DNA of 26,027 nt from CAYOBW01 sp964402115 (GCA_964402115.1 CAYOBW010000081.1:1-26027); one strand, 5' to 3'; positions 8,257 through 17,600 are shown, numbered from the stretch's first letter. Notes: generated by a model from the letters alone, not told the origin. A program made the numbers and translations.

Positions 8257-8302
8257 GGCAGGGCGGAAGGGCGGACGCTTGAAGGTTGAGGGTGGAGGCT
8301 GC

Positions 8303-9619
8303 ATGCAGGATGCCGTGCTTGAATATGCGGAGACGTTGTTCGCCGGGTTGCGGGCGGACGAGGTGCTGCTCGTCTCCTATCACGGCGAAGTGTCGGATTT
8401 CGTCCGGTTCAACCGCTCGCAGGTGCGCCAGGCGGGCTCGGTCAGTCAGCATACGGTCAGCCTGCGGCTGATCGAGGGGCGCCGGCATGCTGCCGTGCGG
8501 TTGGAGTTAACGGGTGAGCGGGGCGAGGATCTTGCCGGGCTGCGGCGGGGCCTCGACGAGCTGCGGGGCCTGTTGCCTTGCCTGCCCGAGGATCCGCACC
8601 TGCTCTATGCGCGTCAGCCGCATGACACGTCACGCGTTGCGTCCGGGTGTCTGCCGGAGCGGGCGGCGGCGCTCGAGGCCATCCTGGACGCCGGTACCGG
8701 CCGCGACCTCGTCGGCATCTATGCCGCCGGCACGGTCATGGCCGCTTTCGCCAACTCCCTGGGCCAGCGCAACCGGTTCGCAGCGCAAAGTTTCCTGCTG
8801 GACGCAGCCTTCTACGCGCAGGGTGACAAGGCGGCCAAGTTCAGGTATGGCGGGGACACGTGGGACGGGGCGGCTCTTGCGCGCGCGGCAGACGAGGCGG
8901 CTGAACATGCGGCCCGGCTGGCGGCGCCGGGGCGCGCGGTCCCCCCGGGGGGCTACCGGGCCTACTTCGCCCCGGCGGCGCTGCGCGGGTTCGTGCAGAT
9001 CCTGGCCTGGGATGGCTTCAGCGTGAAGGCGCACCGCACGCGGACCTCCCCGCTGATGCACTTGGGCGACGGCACCCGCCGCCTCTCGCCGCTCTTGACC
9101 ATTCGCAACAACACGGCCGACGGTCTGGCCCCGGACTTCTCGGAGGAGGGGTTTGTGAAGCGGCCGTGCGTGAACCTGGTCGAGCACGGCGCGTTCGGGG
9201 AGGCGCTGGTCTCCCCGCGCTCGGCGGCGGAGTACGGGCTGGAGCCGACCGGCGGGGGCGAGTGGCCCGAGGCGCTCGACGTGGAGGGCGGGACACTGCC
9301 GGCGGCCGACGCGCTGGCGGCGCTGGGCACGGGGCTGTGGATCGGTGACGTGTGGTACCTGAACTACTCCGACCGGACCGCGGGCCGCATCACGGGCATG
9401 ACGCGGTTCGGCTCGTTCTGGGTGGAGGATGGTCGCCTGGCGGCGCCGCTGAACGTCATGCGGTTCGACGACAGCGTGTACCGCGTGCTGGGCGCGAACC
9501 TGCTGGCGCTCACGGCCGAACGCGCCTTTTTGCCGGACGAGCACACCTACCTCGCCCGTTCGACGGCTTGCATCCGCGTTCCCGGCGCACTGGTGGCTGA
9601 CCTGCGTGTGGCGCTGTAG
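8303..9619 (+). CDS. TldE/PmbA-family protease partner
   Basis: This 438-residue protein is the second member of the TldD/TldE pair. It lacks HExxxH, as expected for the non-catalytic subunit that forms the substrate channel with TldD. Family signs include EVSDFVRFNRSQVRQAGSV at the N-terminus, WDGFSVKAHRTRTSPL in the middle and a C-terminal IGDVWYLNYSDRTAGRITG block. The last block is shared with the PmbA/TldE family's conserved core. A TTG at 8279 opens the frame earlier, but the ATG at 8303 has a GGAGG sequence just before it and starts at a natural position. Location 46 bases after tldD implies co-transcription. It could also be called PmbA; the distinction is naming only. Confidence 0.9.
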   Translation: MQDAVLEYAETLFAGLRADEVLLVSYHGEVSDFVRFNRSQVRQAGSVSQHTVSLRLIEGRRHAAVRLELTGERGEDLAGLRRGLDELRGLLPCLPEDPHLLYARQPHDTSRVASGCLPERAAALEAILDAGTGRDLVGIYAAGTVMAAFANSLGQRNRFAAQSFLLDAAFYAQGDKAAKFRYGGDTWDGAALARAADEAAEHAARLAAPGRAVPPGGYRAYFAPAALRGFVQILAWDGFSVKAHRTRTSPLMHLGDGTRRLSPLLTIRNNTADGLAPDFSEEGFVKRPCVNLVEHGAFGEALVSPRSAAEYGLEPTGGGEWPEALDVEGGTLPAADALAALGTGLWIGDVWYLNYSDRTAGRITGMTRFGSFWVEDGRLAAPLNVMRFDDSVYRVLGANLLALTAERAFLPDEHTYLARSTACIRVPGALVADLRVAL

Positions 9620-9821
9620 CCGCTTCGACCCCCGGCGCCAGAAGAATCCCGCTGACCAGGCGTTCCCGTTGTGCTAGGTTGCTGCCCTGCGATTTGCGGT
9701 TGATAGCGTGTCGCGGGTCTGTCGGGCGAACCGGTAGTCGCCTGGGGCGGTCGGGAGAGCGTCCGTGCGACAAACGAGACCGGGCGTGTGAGCGAGAAGG
9801 ATTCGGGAGGAGTCGCGTGTT
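9620..9821. other. Intergenic gap between tldE-like and exoD-like genes
   Basis: I see no gene, hairpin with a T-tract, or convincing promoter in these 202 bases. A GGGAGGAG ribosome site for the next gene lies near the right end. The gap is the largest within the plus-strand run and probably separates the tld pair from the following transcription unit. Confidence 0.5.
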
Positions 9822-10493
9822 ATGGGTAATGACGGGCTAAAGCATCCGCAACCGGCTGAGTTGCGGAGGGAGTCCCTCGGGGAGAAGTTGAGAGCCGTGA
9901 TCGGTAACCTGCCGCAGGATGGCGTTACGCTGGCCGAGATTCGCGACCTGGTTGGGCAGGACGGCTTGCTGCTCCTCACGGCGTTGCTCACGCTTGTCTT
10001 CCTGGTCCCGGTCTCGGTTCCCGGGGTCAGTACCGTGTTCGGCGTCGCCATCCTGCTGATTGGCATCAGCCGCCTTCTCGGTCGCAACCTGTGGCTGCCG
10101 AAGCGCGTCGCTCAACGCGTGCTGCCGGCCGAGAAGCTGCGGGCGGGGCTTAGCCAGGGCAGCAAATGGCTGCATCGGATGGAGCGCGTGAGCCGCCCCC
10201 ATCGCTTGAACAGGCTGGCGGCCACCGGGCTCGCGGATACCTTGAACAACTGCGCGCTGATCACGGGGGCGATCCTGCTCATGGCGCCTTTTGGCTTGAT
10301 CCCATTCAGCAACACCCTGCCAGCCCTGGCGTTGCTGTTCCTCGCCATCGGACTGTTGCAGCGCGACGGCCTCTGCATTCTCCTCGGGCACCTTGCCAAC
10401 CTCGCCACAGTCGTCTACTTCACATTCCTCATCGTCGGTGGCGGCGCTGCCATCCGTGAGGCGTTTCGGCATTTCATGGGCAGCGCGTCCTGA
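9822..10493 (+). CDS. ExoD-family membrane protein
   Basis: This 223-residue protein matches the ExoD family (exopolysaccharide synthesis, ExoD). An N-terminal cytoplasmic segment begins SLGEKLRAVIGNLPQDGVTLAEIRDLVG. Hydrophobic segments follow around residues 48-66 and 70-88, with the family motif PGVSTVFGVAILLIG and then GRNLWLPKRV. Further hydrophobic stretches lie near residues 140-210. Rhizobial ExoD mutants are altered in exopolysaccharide and alkali tolerance, but the biochemical activity of the family is not established. Length is usual (about 200). A GGGAGGAG ribosome site precedes the ATG. The next gene is a glycosyltransferase after about 105 bases, which is compatible with a surface polysaccharide role but does not prove one. 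Confidence 0.85.
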   Translation: MGNDGLKHPQPAELRRESLGEKLRAVIGNLPQDGVTLAEIRDLVGQDGLLLLTALLTLVFLVPVSVPGVSTVFGVAILLIGISRLLGRNLWLPKRVAQRVLPAEKLRAGLSQGSKWLHRMERVSRPHRLNRLAATGLADTLNNCALITGAILLMAPFGLIPFSNTLPALALLFLAIGLLQRDGLCILLGHLANLATVVYFTFLIVGGGAAIREAFRHFMGSAS

Positions 10494-10598
10494 ACGCGTC
10501 GCGCGGCGGTTCCGGCTGGCGGACGATTAGCTTGAATGGTGGCGGCGTGTCTGGCTATGCTGCCTTCCTCACGGGTAATTCATGGAGGGGCAAAGTCG

Positions 10599-11303
10599 AT
10601 GCGAGGGGCGGAGAAGGGATGTGTGGTCGTGCCGGGCTACAACGAGGCCGGCCGGATTGGCGCCGTGGTGACTGGCGTGCTGGCTCACTGCCCGCATGTC
10701 GTGGTCGTGGACGACGGCTCGCGCGACGGGACGGCTGACGAGGCTGAGCGGGCCGGTGCGCATGTGATCCGGCATGCAGCCAATCGCGGCAAAGGCGCGG
10801 CCCTGCAATCCGGGTTGGACTACGCGCTGAAGAGCGGGTTCGATTTCGCGATCACCATGGATGCCGATGGCCAGCACGATCCGGCCGATTTGCCTGCGTT
10901 CATCAAGGCGTACCTGAACACGGCCATTCCCGTGCTGGTTGGCAATCGCATGGACAATGCCGGCGGCATGCCGCGCGTGAGGCGGTGGGTGAACCAGTTC
11001 ATGAGTCGGTTGATCAGCCGCCGGATACGCCAGGTCGTGCCGGACACGCAGAACGGGTTCCGGCTGTACAAGTGCGAGCTGTGGGCCGCGATCGCGCCGT
11101 CCTGCAAGGGTTTCGCCGCGGAGTCCGAACTGTTGCTGGACTGCGGGGAAATGGGGGTGCGGATCGGATCCGTGCCCGTGCGCACGATCTACGGAACGGA
11201 GCGCAGCAAGATCAACCCGTTGCGCGACACGTGGCGTTTCTGCGCCATGCTGTTGCGGCATGAACGTAAGTGGAAGAAGTTGCGGGATGCGGCTCGCGCC
11301 TAG
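10599..11303 (+). CDS. Family 2 glycosyltransferase (polyprenol-phosphate sugar synthase-like)
   Basis: This 234-residue GT-A fold glycosyltransferase of family 2 has VVVPGYNEAGRIG at the N-terminus, the nucleotide-binding VVVVDDGSRDGT with Asp38-Asp39, NRGKGAALQSGL, and the metal-binding DAD motif at residues 88-90 (MDADGQHDP). The acceptor-side region contains DTQNGFRLYKCELW and a FAAESELLL stretch typical of dolichol- or undecaprenyl-phosphate sugar synthase relatives. No C-terminal membrane helices are visible, so it resembles the soluble, membrane-associated DPM1-like type. The ATG at 10599 is chosen over 10536 because GGAGGGG sits 8 bases before it and the family motif starts nine residues in. 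It may make a lipid-linked sugar for an envelope polysaccharide; the sugar cannot be predicted. Confidence 0.9.
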   Translation: MRGAEKGCVVVPGYNEAGRIGAVVTGVLAHCPHVVVVDDGSRDGTADEAERAGAHVIRHAANRGKGAALQSGLDYALKSGFDFAITMDADGQHDPADLPAFIKAYLNTAIPVLVGNRMDNAGGMPRVRRWVNQFMSRLISRRIRQVVPDTQNGFRLYKCELWAAIAPSCKGFAAESELLLDCGEMGVRIGSVPVRTIYGTERSKINPLRDTWRFCAMLLRHERKWKKLRDAARA

Positions 11304-11341
11304 CGGGGTACGCGTCCTGGAGTTACGCCGGGAGGCTTGGC

Positions 11342-11959
11342 ATGCGGGCGAGGGACAAGGATCTTTCTGGTTACTACGTGTGGTTCGACACGGAGTTCAC
11401 GTCGCTCGACATACGGCAGGCGCGGCTGCTGCAGGTGGCCATGGTGGTGACCGATGCGCGCCTGCAGCGGGTCGGCGCCCCGAACCAGGATGTGAACCTG
11501 GTCATCAACCTGGCCCCGGACACCGCCTGCGATCCGTGGGTCGCGCGGAACCTGGCTGGGCTGGTGAAGCGCAGTCGCGGCGGGGAAGGGGTCGCCGAGA
11601 CCGCGGCTGACGCGCTGCTGGCCGCGCGCCTCGACGAGCTGCTGGGGGCGGCGCCGGCGAAAATCGCCCGGCGGCCGGTGCTGGCTGGAAACAGCCTGCA
11701 GGCGGACTGGCAGCTGGCCGAGCGGTATCTGCCGCAGTTCTTCAGCCGCCTGAACTACCGCGTGCTCGATGTGAGCAGTCTGAAGGTTCACCTGCGCAAT
11801 CGGGCGAAACGGTTCGAGTTCGACAAGGATGACAAGGCCCTTCTGCGCCGTACGTTTCCGGGGGAGTTCAACAGCACCGCGGCGGACCACGACGCGCATT
11901 TCGACGTCCTGGCGTCCATTGCCGAGCTGCATTTCTACGACCAGGCGTTGTCGTTGTAG
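11342..11959 (+). CDS. Oligoribonuclease-like DEDDh 3'-5' exonuclease
   Basis: This 205-residue RNase T/oligoribonuclease-family exonuclease would degrade very short RNAs to mononucleotides if it acts as Orn does. All five DEDDh residues are present: Asp16 and Glu18 (WFDTEFTSLD), Asp122 (AGNSLQADWQLAERYLP), His183 and Asp188 (HDAHFD), followed by VLASIAELHFYDQ. Orn hallmarks NYRVLDVSSLK and IAEL are clear. It is longer than E. coli Orn (181), with extra residues around 85-105 that E. coli Orn lacks, and the first motif is DTEFTSLD rather than DLEMTGLD. GGAGG lies 6 bases before the ATG at 11342; the frame further upstream overlaps the glycosyltransferase tail. It is the second of three genes with short gaps of about 40 bases. 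An orn paralogue or a dedicated diribonuclease are alternatives. Confidence 0.82.
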   Translation: MRARDKDLSGYYVWFDTEFTSLDIRQARLLQVAMVVTDARLQRVGAPNQDVNLVINLAPDTACDPWVARNLAGLVKRSRGGEGVAETAADALLAARLDELLGAAPAKIARRPVLAGNSLQADWQLAERYLPQFFSRLNYRVLDVSSLKVHLRNRAKRFEFDKDDKALLRRTFPGEFNSTAADHDAHFDVLASIAELHFYDQALSL

Positions 11960-11999
11960 ACGCCGGCGGCCGCTGCGGAGCGGCGGAGCATGGACGCGC

Positions 12000-12815
12000 A
12001 TGACGGAGATCCGGAACCTTGACGTGGCCCTGGTGCAGGTGCAGGCCGACACCGATGCCGGCGTGAACCGGGAGCGCCTCGCGGGCGCGCTGGCGAAGCT
12101 GGCGCCGGTGGATTTCATCCTGCTCCCCGAGGTGTTCGCCCTGCGCGGCAATCACGCCGACTTCCAGCGCGCGGCGGAGCCTGTTCCCGGGCCTCTGACG
12201 CAGTGGCTGGGCTTGCAGGCCGCGGCCCGCTCCGCCTGGTTGCTGGCTGGGAGCATGACCGAACGCGCGTCGGATGGTGCCTGCTACAACACGTCCCTCC
12301 TTTTCGATCGCGCGGGCCGCCTGGTTACGGCCTACCGCAAGATGCACCTCTTCGAGACGGTGACCGCCGAGGGAGTGCACATTCGCGAACAGGACACCTA
12401 CCGCGCAGGCGCTGCGCCCGTGCTGACCGCAATCGAGGGGTGGCAGTGCGGTTTGGCGGTGTGCTACGACCTGCGCTTCCCCGAGCTCTTCCGCCGCTAC
12501 GCGGCGCAGGGCGCGCACCTGCTGTGCGTGCCGTCGGATTTCACCCGGCGCACGGGGCAGGATCACTGGGAAGTGCTGCTGCGCGCCCGCGCCATCGAGA
12601 ACCAGTGCTTCGTGCTGGCGCCAAACCAGTGCGGGCGGAACGCCCGGACGGGGGTTGAGAGCTTCGGGAACAGCCTGGTGGTCGATCCCTGGGGTACCAT
12701 CCTCGCGCGGGCGGGCGACGACGAGACGGTGCTGGCGGCCACCCTTGAGTGCGCGCGTTTGGAGCAGGTTCGCGCCCGCATCCCCGCGCTGCGGCACAGG
12801 CGGGCCGACCTGTAG
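12000..12815 (+). CDS. Nitrilase-superfamily carbon-nitrogen hydrolase (Nit/omega-amidase-like)
   Basis: This 271-residue cytoplasmic amidase belongs to the nitrilase superfamily, with the Glu-Lys-Cys triad intact: Glu44 (LLPEVF), Lys114 (YRKMHLFE) and Cys155 (VCYDLRFPEL). The accessory glutamate is probably in the GVESFGNS stretch, and WEVLLRARAIENQ is typical of the Nit1/Nit2 branch. Members of that branch deaminate the oxidised by-product deaminated glutathione or act as omega-amidases on alpha-ketoglutaramate and alpha-ketosuccinamate. Length is normal for the branch. The ATG at 12000 begins just before the first beta-strand; a longer frame to 11829 overlaps the exonuclease gene and is rejected. 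Spacing to the exonuclease stop is 40 bases. Exact substrate cannot be told from sequence. Confidence 0.9.
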   Translation: MTEIRNLDVALVQVQADTDAGVNRERLAGALAKLAPVDFILLPEVFALRGNHADFQRAAEPVPGPLTQWLGLQAAARSAWLLAGSMTERASDGACYNTSLLFDRAGRLVTAYRKMHLFETVTAEGVHIREQDTYRAGAAPVLTAIEGWQCGLAVCYDLRFPELFRRYAAQGAHLLCVPSDFTRRTGQDHWEVLLRARAIENQCFVLAPNQCGRNARTGVESFGNSLVVDPWGTILARAGDDETVLAATLECARLEQVRARIPALRHRRADL

Positions 12816-12886
12816 CACGCTGCGGCCCGGCGTGACGCGTCGCCCGGCGGCGCGTTGATCGGTTGAGAAGCTGAAAGGAATGGACG

Positions 12887-13993
12887 ATGCGCAAAGGTCT
12901 TGGAGTGGTTGTGGCGGTTGTGCTGGCGCTGGCGTTGGTGCTGGCCGCGTTCCTGGCAGCCGCCGTGTGGTGGCTGTATGCGGCAGTGCCCACGCCCGTC
13001 GTCCGGGAGGTGCCTGCAGCCGGGACGGCGGTGGCGCAGGGTGGCGAGGTCGCGAAGCTGCGGGCGCAGCTGGACGAACGGGACGCGGAACTTGCCCGGT
13101 TGCGCGGTCGCCTGGCGGAAGCGGAGGCGCGCGCCAGCGCGGCTGCCGGAAAGCCGGCGCGCTCGTCACGCCGGTCGGCGTCAGGCTCCAACATCATGTC
13201 TCGCACCGGTCCCCTGCACATCGGCGGCGTGTCGCCGAATATGGGTGAGCTGCCGTTCGGTCTCGACGAGCTGCTGCCGTCGATGATCGAGAAGGCGCTG
13301 AAGCCGCGGGATCCCGGGCGGCTCTACGGGGACTTCACCCGCGCCTCGGGGCTGGGGACGGCCGATGCCGCCCGGTTGGATGCCCTGCTGGCGGCGCGCG
13401 ACGGCGTGCGGGCCAGCAATATGATGATCACGGTGGGCGACCACGACCCGCTGCCCGAGGCGCCCGCGCTGGCGCGGAACTCGGCGGCCTTGAAAGAGTT
13501 GCTGGGTGAGGACGGCTTCGCGAGACTGCAGGCTTACGAGACGAGCTTGCCGGCGCGCGAGGCGGTCGTCGACCTGGAAGACCGGTTCCAGGGCGCGGGC
13601 GTGGCCCTGTCGGAGGGGCAGCGCGCCAGCATGATTGAGCTCTTCGGGCAGTCCGAAATGGGGACGCCCGGCGTCGAGACGCTGACCGTCGTGACGGGTC
13701 CCGGCGAGTCCCTCGAGGATGCGGCGAACAGGGAGGTGGAGAGTTCGATCGGACGCTGGAATGCGGTCGAGGAAGGCGCCCGGAAGACCCTCTCACCGGA
13801 GCAGTACAAGGTCTTCGACGAATATCTGGGCGAGCGGCTGGCGGCGCGCGAGGAGCAGGCGAAGATGGTCGGCGAGATGACATCGAAGCTGGGCGTCGAG
13901 CTGCCCGAGGGCGTACAACCGGGGCAGATTCACGTGATCAGCACGACCCGCTCCTTCAGCAGCGGCGTCCAGACGGCGGAACCGACGCCATGA
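12887..13993 (+). CDS. Uncharacterised single-pass membrane protein with coiled coil and LSPEQ-type repeats
   Basis: I do not recognise a named family for this 368-residue protein. Residues 5-33 form one long hydrophobic segment (signal anchor), so the bulk is probably periplasmic. Residues 53-88 form a charged coiled coil (VAKLRAQLDERDAELARLRG), followed by a Ser/Arg-rich linker. From about residue 145 there is a helical domain in which three similar stretches recur: a leucine-rich LGTADAARLDALLAARDG, then ALSEGQRASMIELFGQ, and LSPEQYKVFDEYLGERLAAREE, with a YETSLPAREAV block between. This layout resembles uncharacterised proteins of Proteobacteria and Verrucomicrobia that read like folding or stress sensors (LTPEQ motifs, as in Spy/CpxP). 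The start has a GAAAGGA site. Its stop overlaps the phosphatase ATG by 4 bases. Function is unknown. Confidence 0.8.
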   Translation: MRKGLGVVVAVVLALALVLAAFLAAAVWWLYAAVPTPVVREVPAAGTAVAQGGEVAKLRAQLDERDAELARLRGRLAEAEARASAAAGKPARSSRRSASGSNIMSRTGPLHIGGVSPNMGELPFGLDELLPSMIEKALKPRDPGRLYGDFTRASGLGTADAARLDALLAARDGVRASNMMITVGDHDPLPEAPALARNSAALKELLGEDGFARLQAYETSLPAREAVVDLEDRFQGAGVALSEGQRASMIELFGQSEMGTPGVETLTVVTGPGESLEDAANREVESSIGRWNAVEEGARKTLSPEQYKVFDEYLGERLAAREEQAKMVGEMTSKLGVELPEGVQPGQIHVISTTRSFSSGVQTAEPTP

Positions 13994-14631
13994 TGGGCGC
14001 TGCGCAGGCTGAGGTGCCCGGGAACGTGGTCTTTGACGTTGGCGGGGTGCTGATCGGCTGGCGTCCCGACCTCATCGTCCAAACGCTGTACCCGGGCGAT
14101 GCCGAGCGGCAGGCGCGCGTGCGGCAATTCGTTTTCAACTCCGCGGCCTGGGCGGAGCGTTTCGACCGCGGGTTGCTGGACGAAGCGGGGAGCGTCGCCT
14201 GGTTCGCCGAGGCCAGCGGGCTGCCGGCCGCCGACATGCAGCGGCTGCTGGACCTGGTCCAGGAGCTGCTGATCGAGCTGCCGGATTCGCTGGCCCTGCT
14301 GCGGGAGTTGTCGGCGGCGGGGGTGGGACTCTATTGCCTTTCGAACATGCCGGCCTTCACCTGGCGCTACGCCGAGAGCCGGTGGAATTTCTGGTCGCTG
14401 TTCCGGGGCATTGTCATCTCCTCCCACATCGGCTACATCAAGCCGGAGCGCGAGATCTACGAACACCTCCTGCGGCAGTATGGCCTGACCGCGGGAAGTT
14501 GCGTGTTCGTGGACGACCGGGCCGAGAACGTTGCGGGCGCCGAAGCCGTCGGCATGCGCGCCATGGTCTTCCGCGGCGCAGCCGACTGCCGGAGCCACCT
14601 GCGCGCGCTCGGCTTGCCGGTGGCGGGCTAG
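13990..14631 (+). CDS. HAD-superfamily phosphatase (YihX-like, subfamily IA)
   Basis: This 213-residue HAD-like hydrolase has all four motifs: I as VVFDVGGVLI with nucleophile Asp16, II as CLSNMP, III as IKPEREIY and IV as FVDDRAENV. The second acid of motif I (usually DxD) is replaced by glycine (DVGGV). This is common in the YihX/epoxide hydrolase N-terminal branch (DLGGV/DLGNV), so it need not mean loss of activity, although the general acid is then missing from its usual place. YihX of E. coli hydrolyses glucose-1-phosphate; the substrate here is unknown. The ATG overlaps the coiled-coil protein stop (ATGA), suggesting coupled translation. It ends convergently with the GH116-like gene, the two stop codons sharing CTAG (14628-14631). 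Confidence 0.88.
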   Translation: MMGAAQAEVPGNVVFDVGGVLIGWRPDLIVQTLYPGDAERQARVRQFVFNSAAWAERFDRGLLDEAGSVAWFAEASGLPAADMQRLLDLVQELLIELPDSLALLRELSAAGVGLYCLSNMPAFTWRYAESRWNFWSLFRGIVISSHIGYIKPEREIYEHLLRQYGLTAGSCVFVDDRAENVAGAEAVGMRAMVFRGAADCRSHLRALGLPVAG

Positions 14632-17600
14632 ATCGTCACCTCCAGCTTTTGCCCCGCCTCCATCGTCAGCTCCGCGCCGAGCGTGATCAGGGCGCGGCCA
14701 TCGGCCACGCGCACATCGCCGCGGAGGGTTTTGCCGGCGCACGTGAGCTTGACGGCGCCCGCGGCCTGGCAGGGGCCGATCGCCAGCGTGCGCAGGCGGA
14801 GCTTGCCGTACTTCAGTTCGAGCGTGGCGGCGAGCTTGCCGTCCGCCACCTGCTGCCGGTACGTGCCCCAGCCCTCCGCGGCCGTGAAGGGGGCGGCAAA
14901 CTGGGCCGGATTCAGCCGTGGCACGAAGCCGATGTGCCCGTGCGGACCGTGGTACTCGAAGCCGCAGGCCGCGAGGAAAATGCCGTAGCTTGCCATCGAG
15001 CGGGCATAGTGGTCGCCGCACTCCACCTCGTTCCACGGGTTGCGGCGGGCCGGGTGGTAGCGGTCGTGCACGGCGCGCGTGATGGCCAGCCCCTCCTGCA
15101 ACAGGCCTTCCCAGAGCATGTGGCTGGCCACCTGGTACTCGAAGCCGTTCATGCACTCGTTGAAGTAGCCCGCCGCCCAGTTGGGGCCTTTGCCGGCTGC
15201 CTTGGCGTAGTCCCAGTCGCTGCGCGGGAAGGTGCACATCAGCAGTCCGGCCTCGCCGGCCATTGCATACCAGCGCCCCGGCTTGTTGGCGGCGCGGTAA
15301 GGGCCGACGTCGGGCGTGAAGTTGTAACGCCACAGAGAGCGCAGCGCCGACAGTGTCTCCTTCTCCGGCAGCACGCGGCCCAGGCCCACCTGCCACGCCC
15401 AGCCCTGGCCGAAGACCTGGTCGATGTGGCAGCCCGTCCCAGAGTTGATGGTGTCCGTGCGCTTGGGGTCGGGGCGGTTGATGAAGTAATCGCCCTCGTA
15501 CAGCCGCGCGACGAGGTTGGCCGACCCGCGCTCGAGAATGGCGCGGCAGGCCGTGGCGAACTCTGTGTCGGCGCACTCCTGCGCCATCGCCTCGGCCGCG
15601 CGGAGGGCGGCGAGGTACATCCCGCTGAGCCACGCGACCGGCCCGAACCAGTCGGCGTCCAGCGTGTTGTGCTGCGCGCCCTCGATCAGCCCGTCGCCGT
15701 TGCCGTCCTGGGCGATCAGCCACTGGGTCGCCTTCTTGATGCCCTCCCAGTTGCGCCGGAGGAAGGCGTCGTTGACGGAGACCTGGTGCTCGCGGTAGGC
15801 GCGCAGGATGGTGCCGGCCTGTGCGTCGATGGCCGGGCCGTTGTTGTGCTCCGCACGGAAGCGGATGGCGCCGTTGGGCATCAGCGCCAGGCCGAAATCC
15901 ACGCGCTCGCGCGTGATGCGCTCCAGCTCGGGGAAGATCCGGCCCATGGCCTGCGCGTACTGCCAGACGTGGCCGCACGTGCCGTGACAGCAGCCGACCC
16001 CTTCCCAGCCCCAGAAGCGCCCGTCGGTGAAGCGCAGGGACGTGGAGGTTGCGAGAATCGAGGTGTTGAGGAACGTGCGGTCGAGGAACCAGTAGGGCAG
16101 GGTCGAGTCGTACCAGGTGTCGCGCCACAGGCGGGTCTCGCGGGCCAGGCGCACGGCCTGTGCCGCCACGTAGCCGGCGACCGCCGCGGCCGAGGGGTGG
16201 CGGCTGGCGTAGTAGCGGCCGCGCGGCAAGGGCTTGACCTCCAGGTTCGGGAAGTGCCAGGCCAGCACGAACGTGGCCGTGTGCGTGGCGCCGGGGGCCA
16301 GCTTGACCGACCGCACGAGCGCGCCGATCAGCCGCTCGGCCAGCGGCCGGGCCGCCTGCTCGCTGAGTGCGCCGAACGCGGCATCCGCGGGATCGGGGCC
16401 GATGCCGGCGCTGCCGCGGTCGGCCTCCGTGGCGTCGAGCAGCGCCATGGCCATCGTGCCGTAGTCCGGCCGGTCCTCGAGCTTCACGTCCCCGGCTGCC
16501 TTGTCGCTGAAGACAATGTGGTCCACGCCGATGTTGCCCCAGGCGCCCGACTCGGCGTCCACGACCGTCAGGGTCGCGCTCTTCCCCTGGAACTCGCGCA
16601 CATCGAAGCTCTTTGCCGACATGCGGTTATCGCCCTGCCCCGTGGCGGAGTGCACGACTTTGCCGTCAATGGTCAGGTTGAGGCAGGTCCGCCCGGCGTG
16701 CGGGCCGCCGCCGATGAGGAAGTGGATGTAGGCGCGCTCGATCGTGAAGGGAGCGCTGGCGAGCGTGCCCGTGGCGCCGTCCTTGGCGCCGACGTTGTCG
16801 CCGGGCGCCGTGGCGTGCGAGTTGACCGCGCGCGCCCCCCGAACGCCGATGTCGCCCTGGTAGTCCGGGATCTTCGTCTTCTCGATGGGGCCCGTGCCGA
16901 AGGCCGTGCCTGCGGCCTGCCAGCCCGTGTAGGTCTCCTGCTCGAAATCGGCGAAGACGATGTCCGGCTTGTTGGAGACGGCCGTCGCGGCGATGGGCAT
17001 GGCAACGGAATCGAGGACGAGGCGGCCGTCCTCCCGCACGATGCGGTTGCGCCGTTCCGCGGGGCCGCTGGCGCGCGAGTTGTGGCAGACGGCGTTCTCG
17101 AGCCAGCCCGCGACCTCCGCCACCACGGGCGCGGCGCCGGTGTTGGTGAGCGTGAACTGGAGCAGGGTGGCCGGCAGGCTGGAGTCGTCGGTGTTGAGCG
17201 GGATGAACGGCGAATAGGCTTCGAGCACGACTTGGACCGGGCAGTCCGGCGCGGCGTAGGTCACACGGCCGATGGGATACTCGCCGCGGAAGGTCACGCC
17301 CGGGAAACCGCGCGCGTCGAGCGTGCGCACGGCGGCGGCCTGGCCGTCCCGCGTGACGCGCAGCGCGAAGCCCTGCTCGATCGGCGACTTGGGCGGCAGC
17401 GGATGCGCGTAGTGCTCCGCCCCCGTGCCGATGTGCTGGTTGAAGATGTCCCAGTGCCAGAGCCGGCCGTCGCCGCCGAGATAGACCTGGCCGGCGCAGA
17501 TGCCGCCAATCGGCATGCCGATGCTGGTCAGCTCAGCCTCGCGGTACACGGCCGGCTCACCGCGGGCGTAGAGGGACTTGACCCACGCCGGGTCGAGCTT

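Noticed and set aside
6856..8304. A 482-residue minus-strand frame over tldD
   Set aside because: TldD has the HExxxH and Cys ligands, so this is a shadow frame.
13930..16128. A 732-residue minus-strand frame over the GH116-like gene and the convergent HAD gene
   Set aside because: Arg/His-rich, no domain, and overlaps two recognised genes in the wrong frames.
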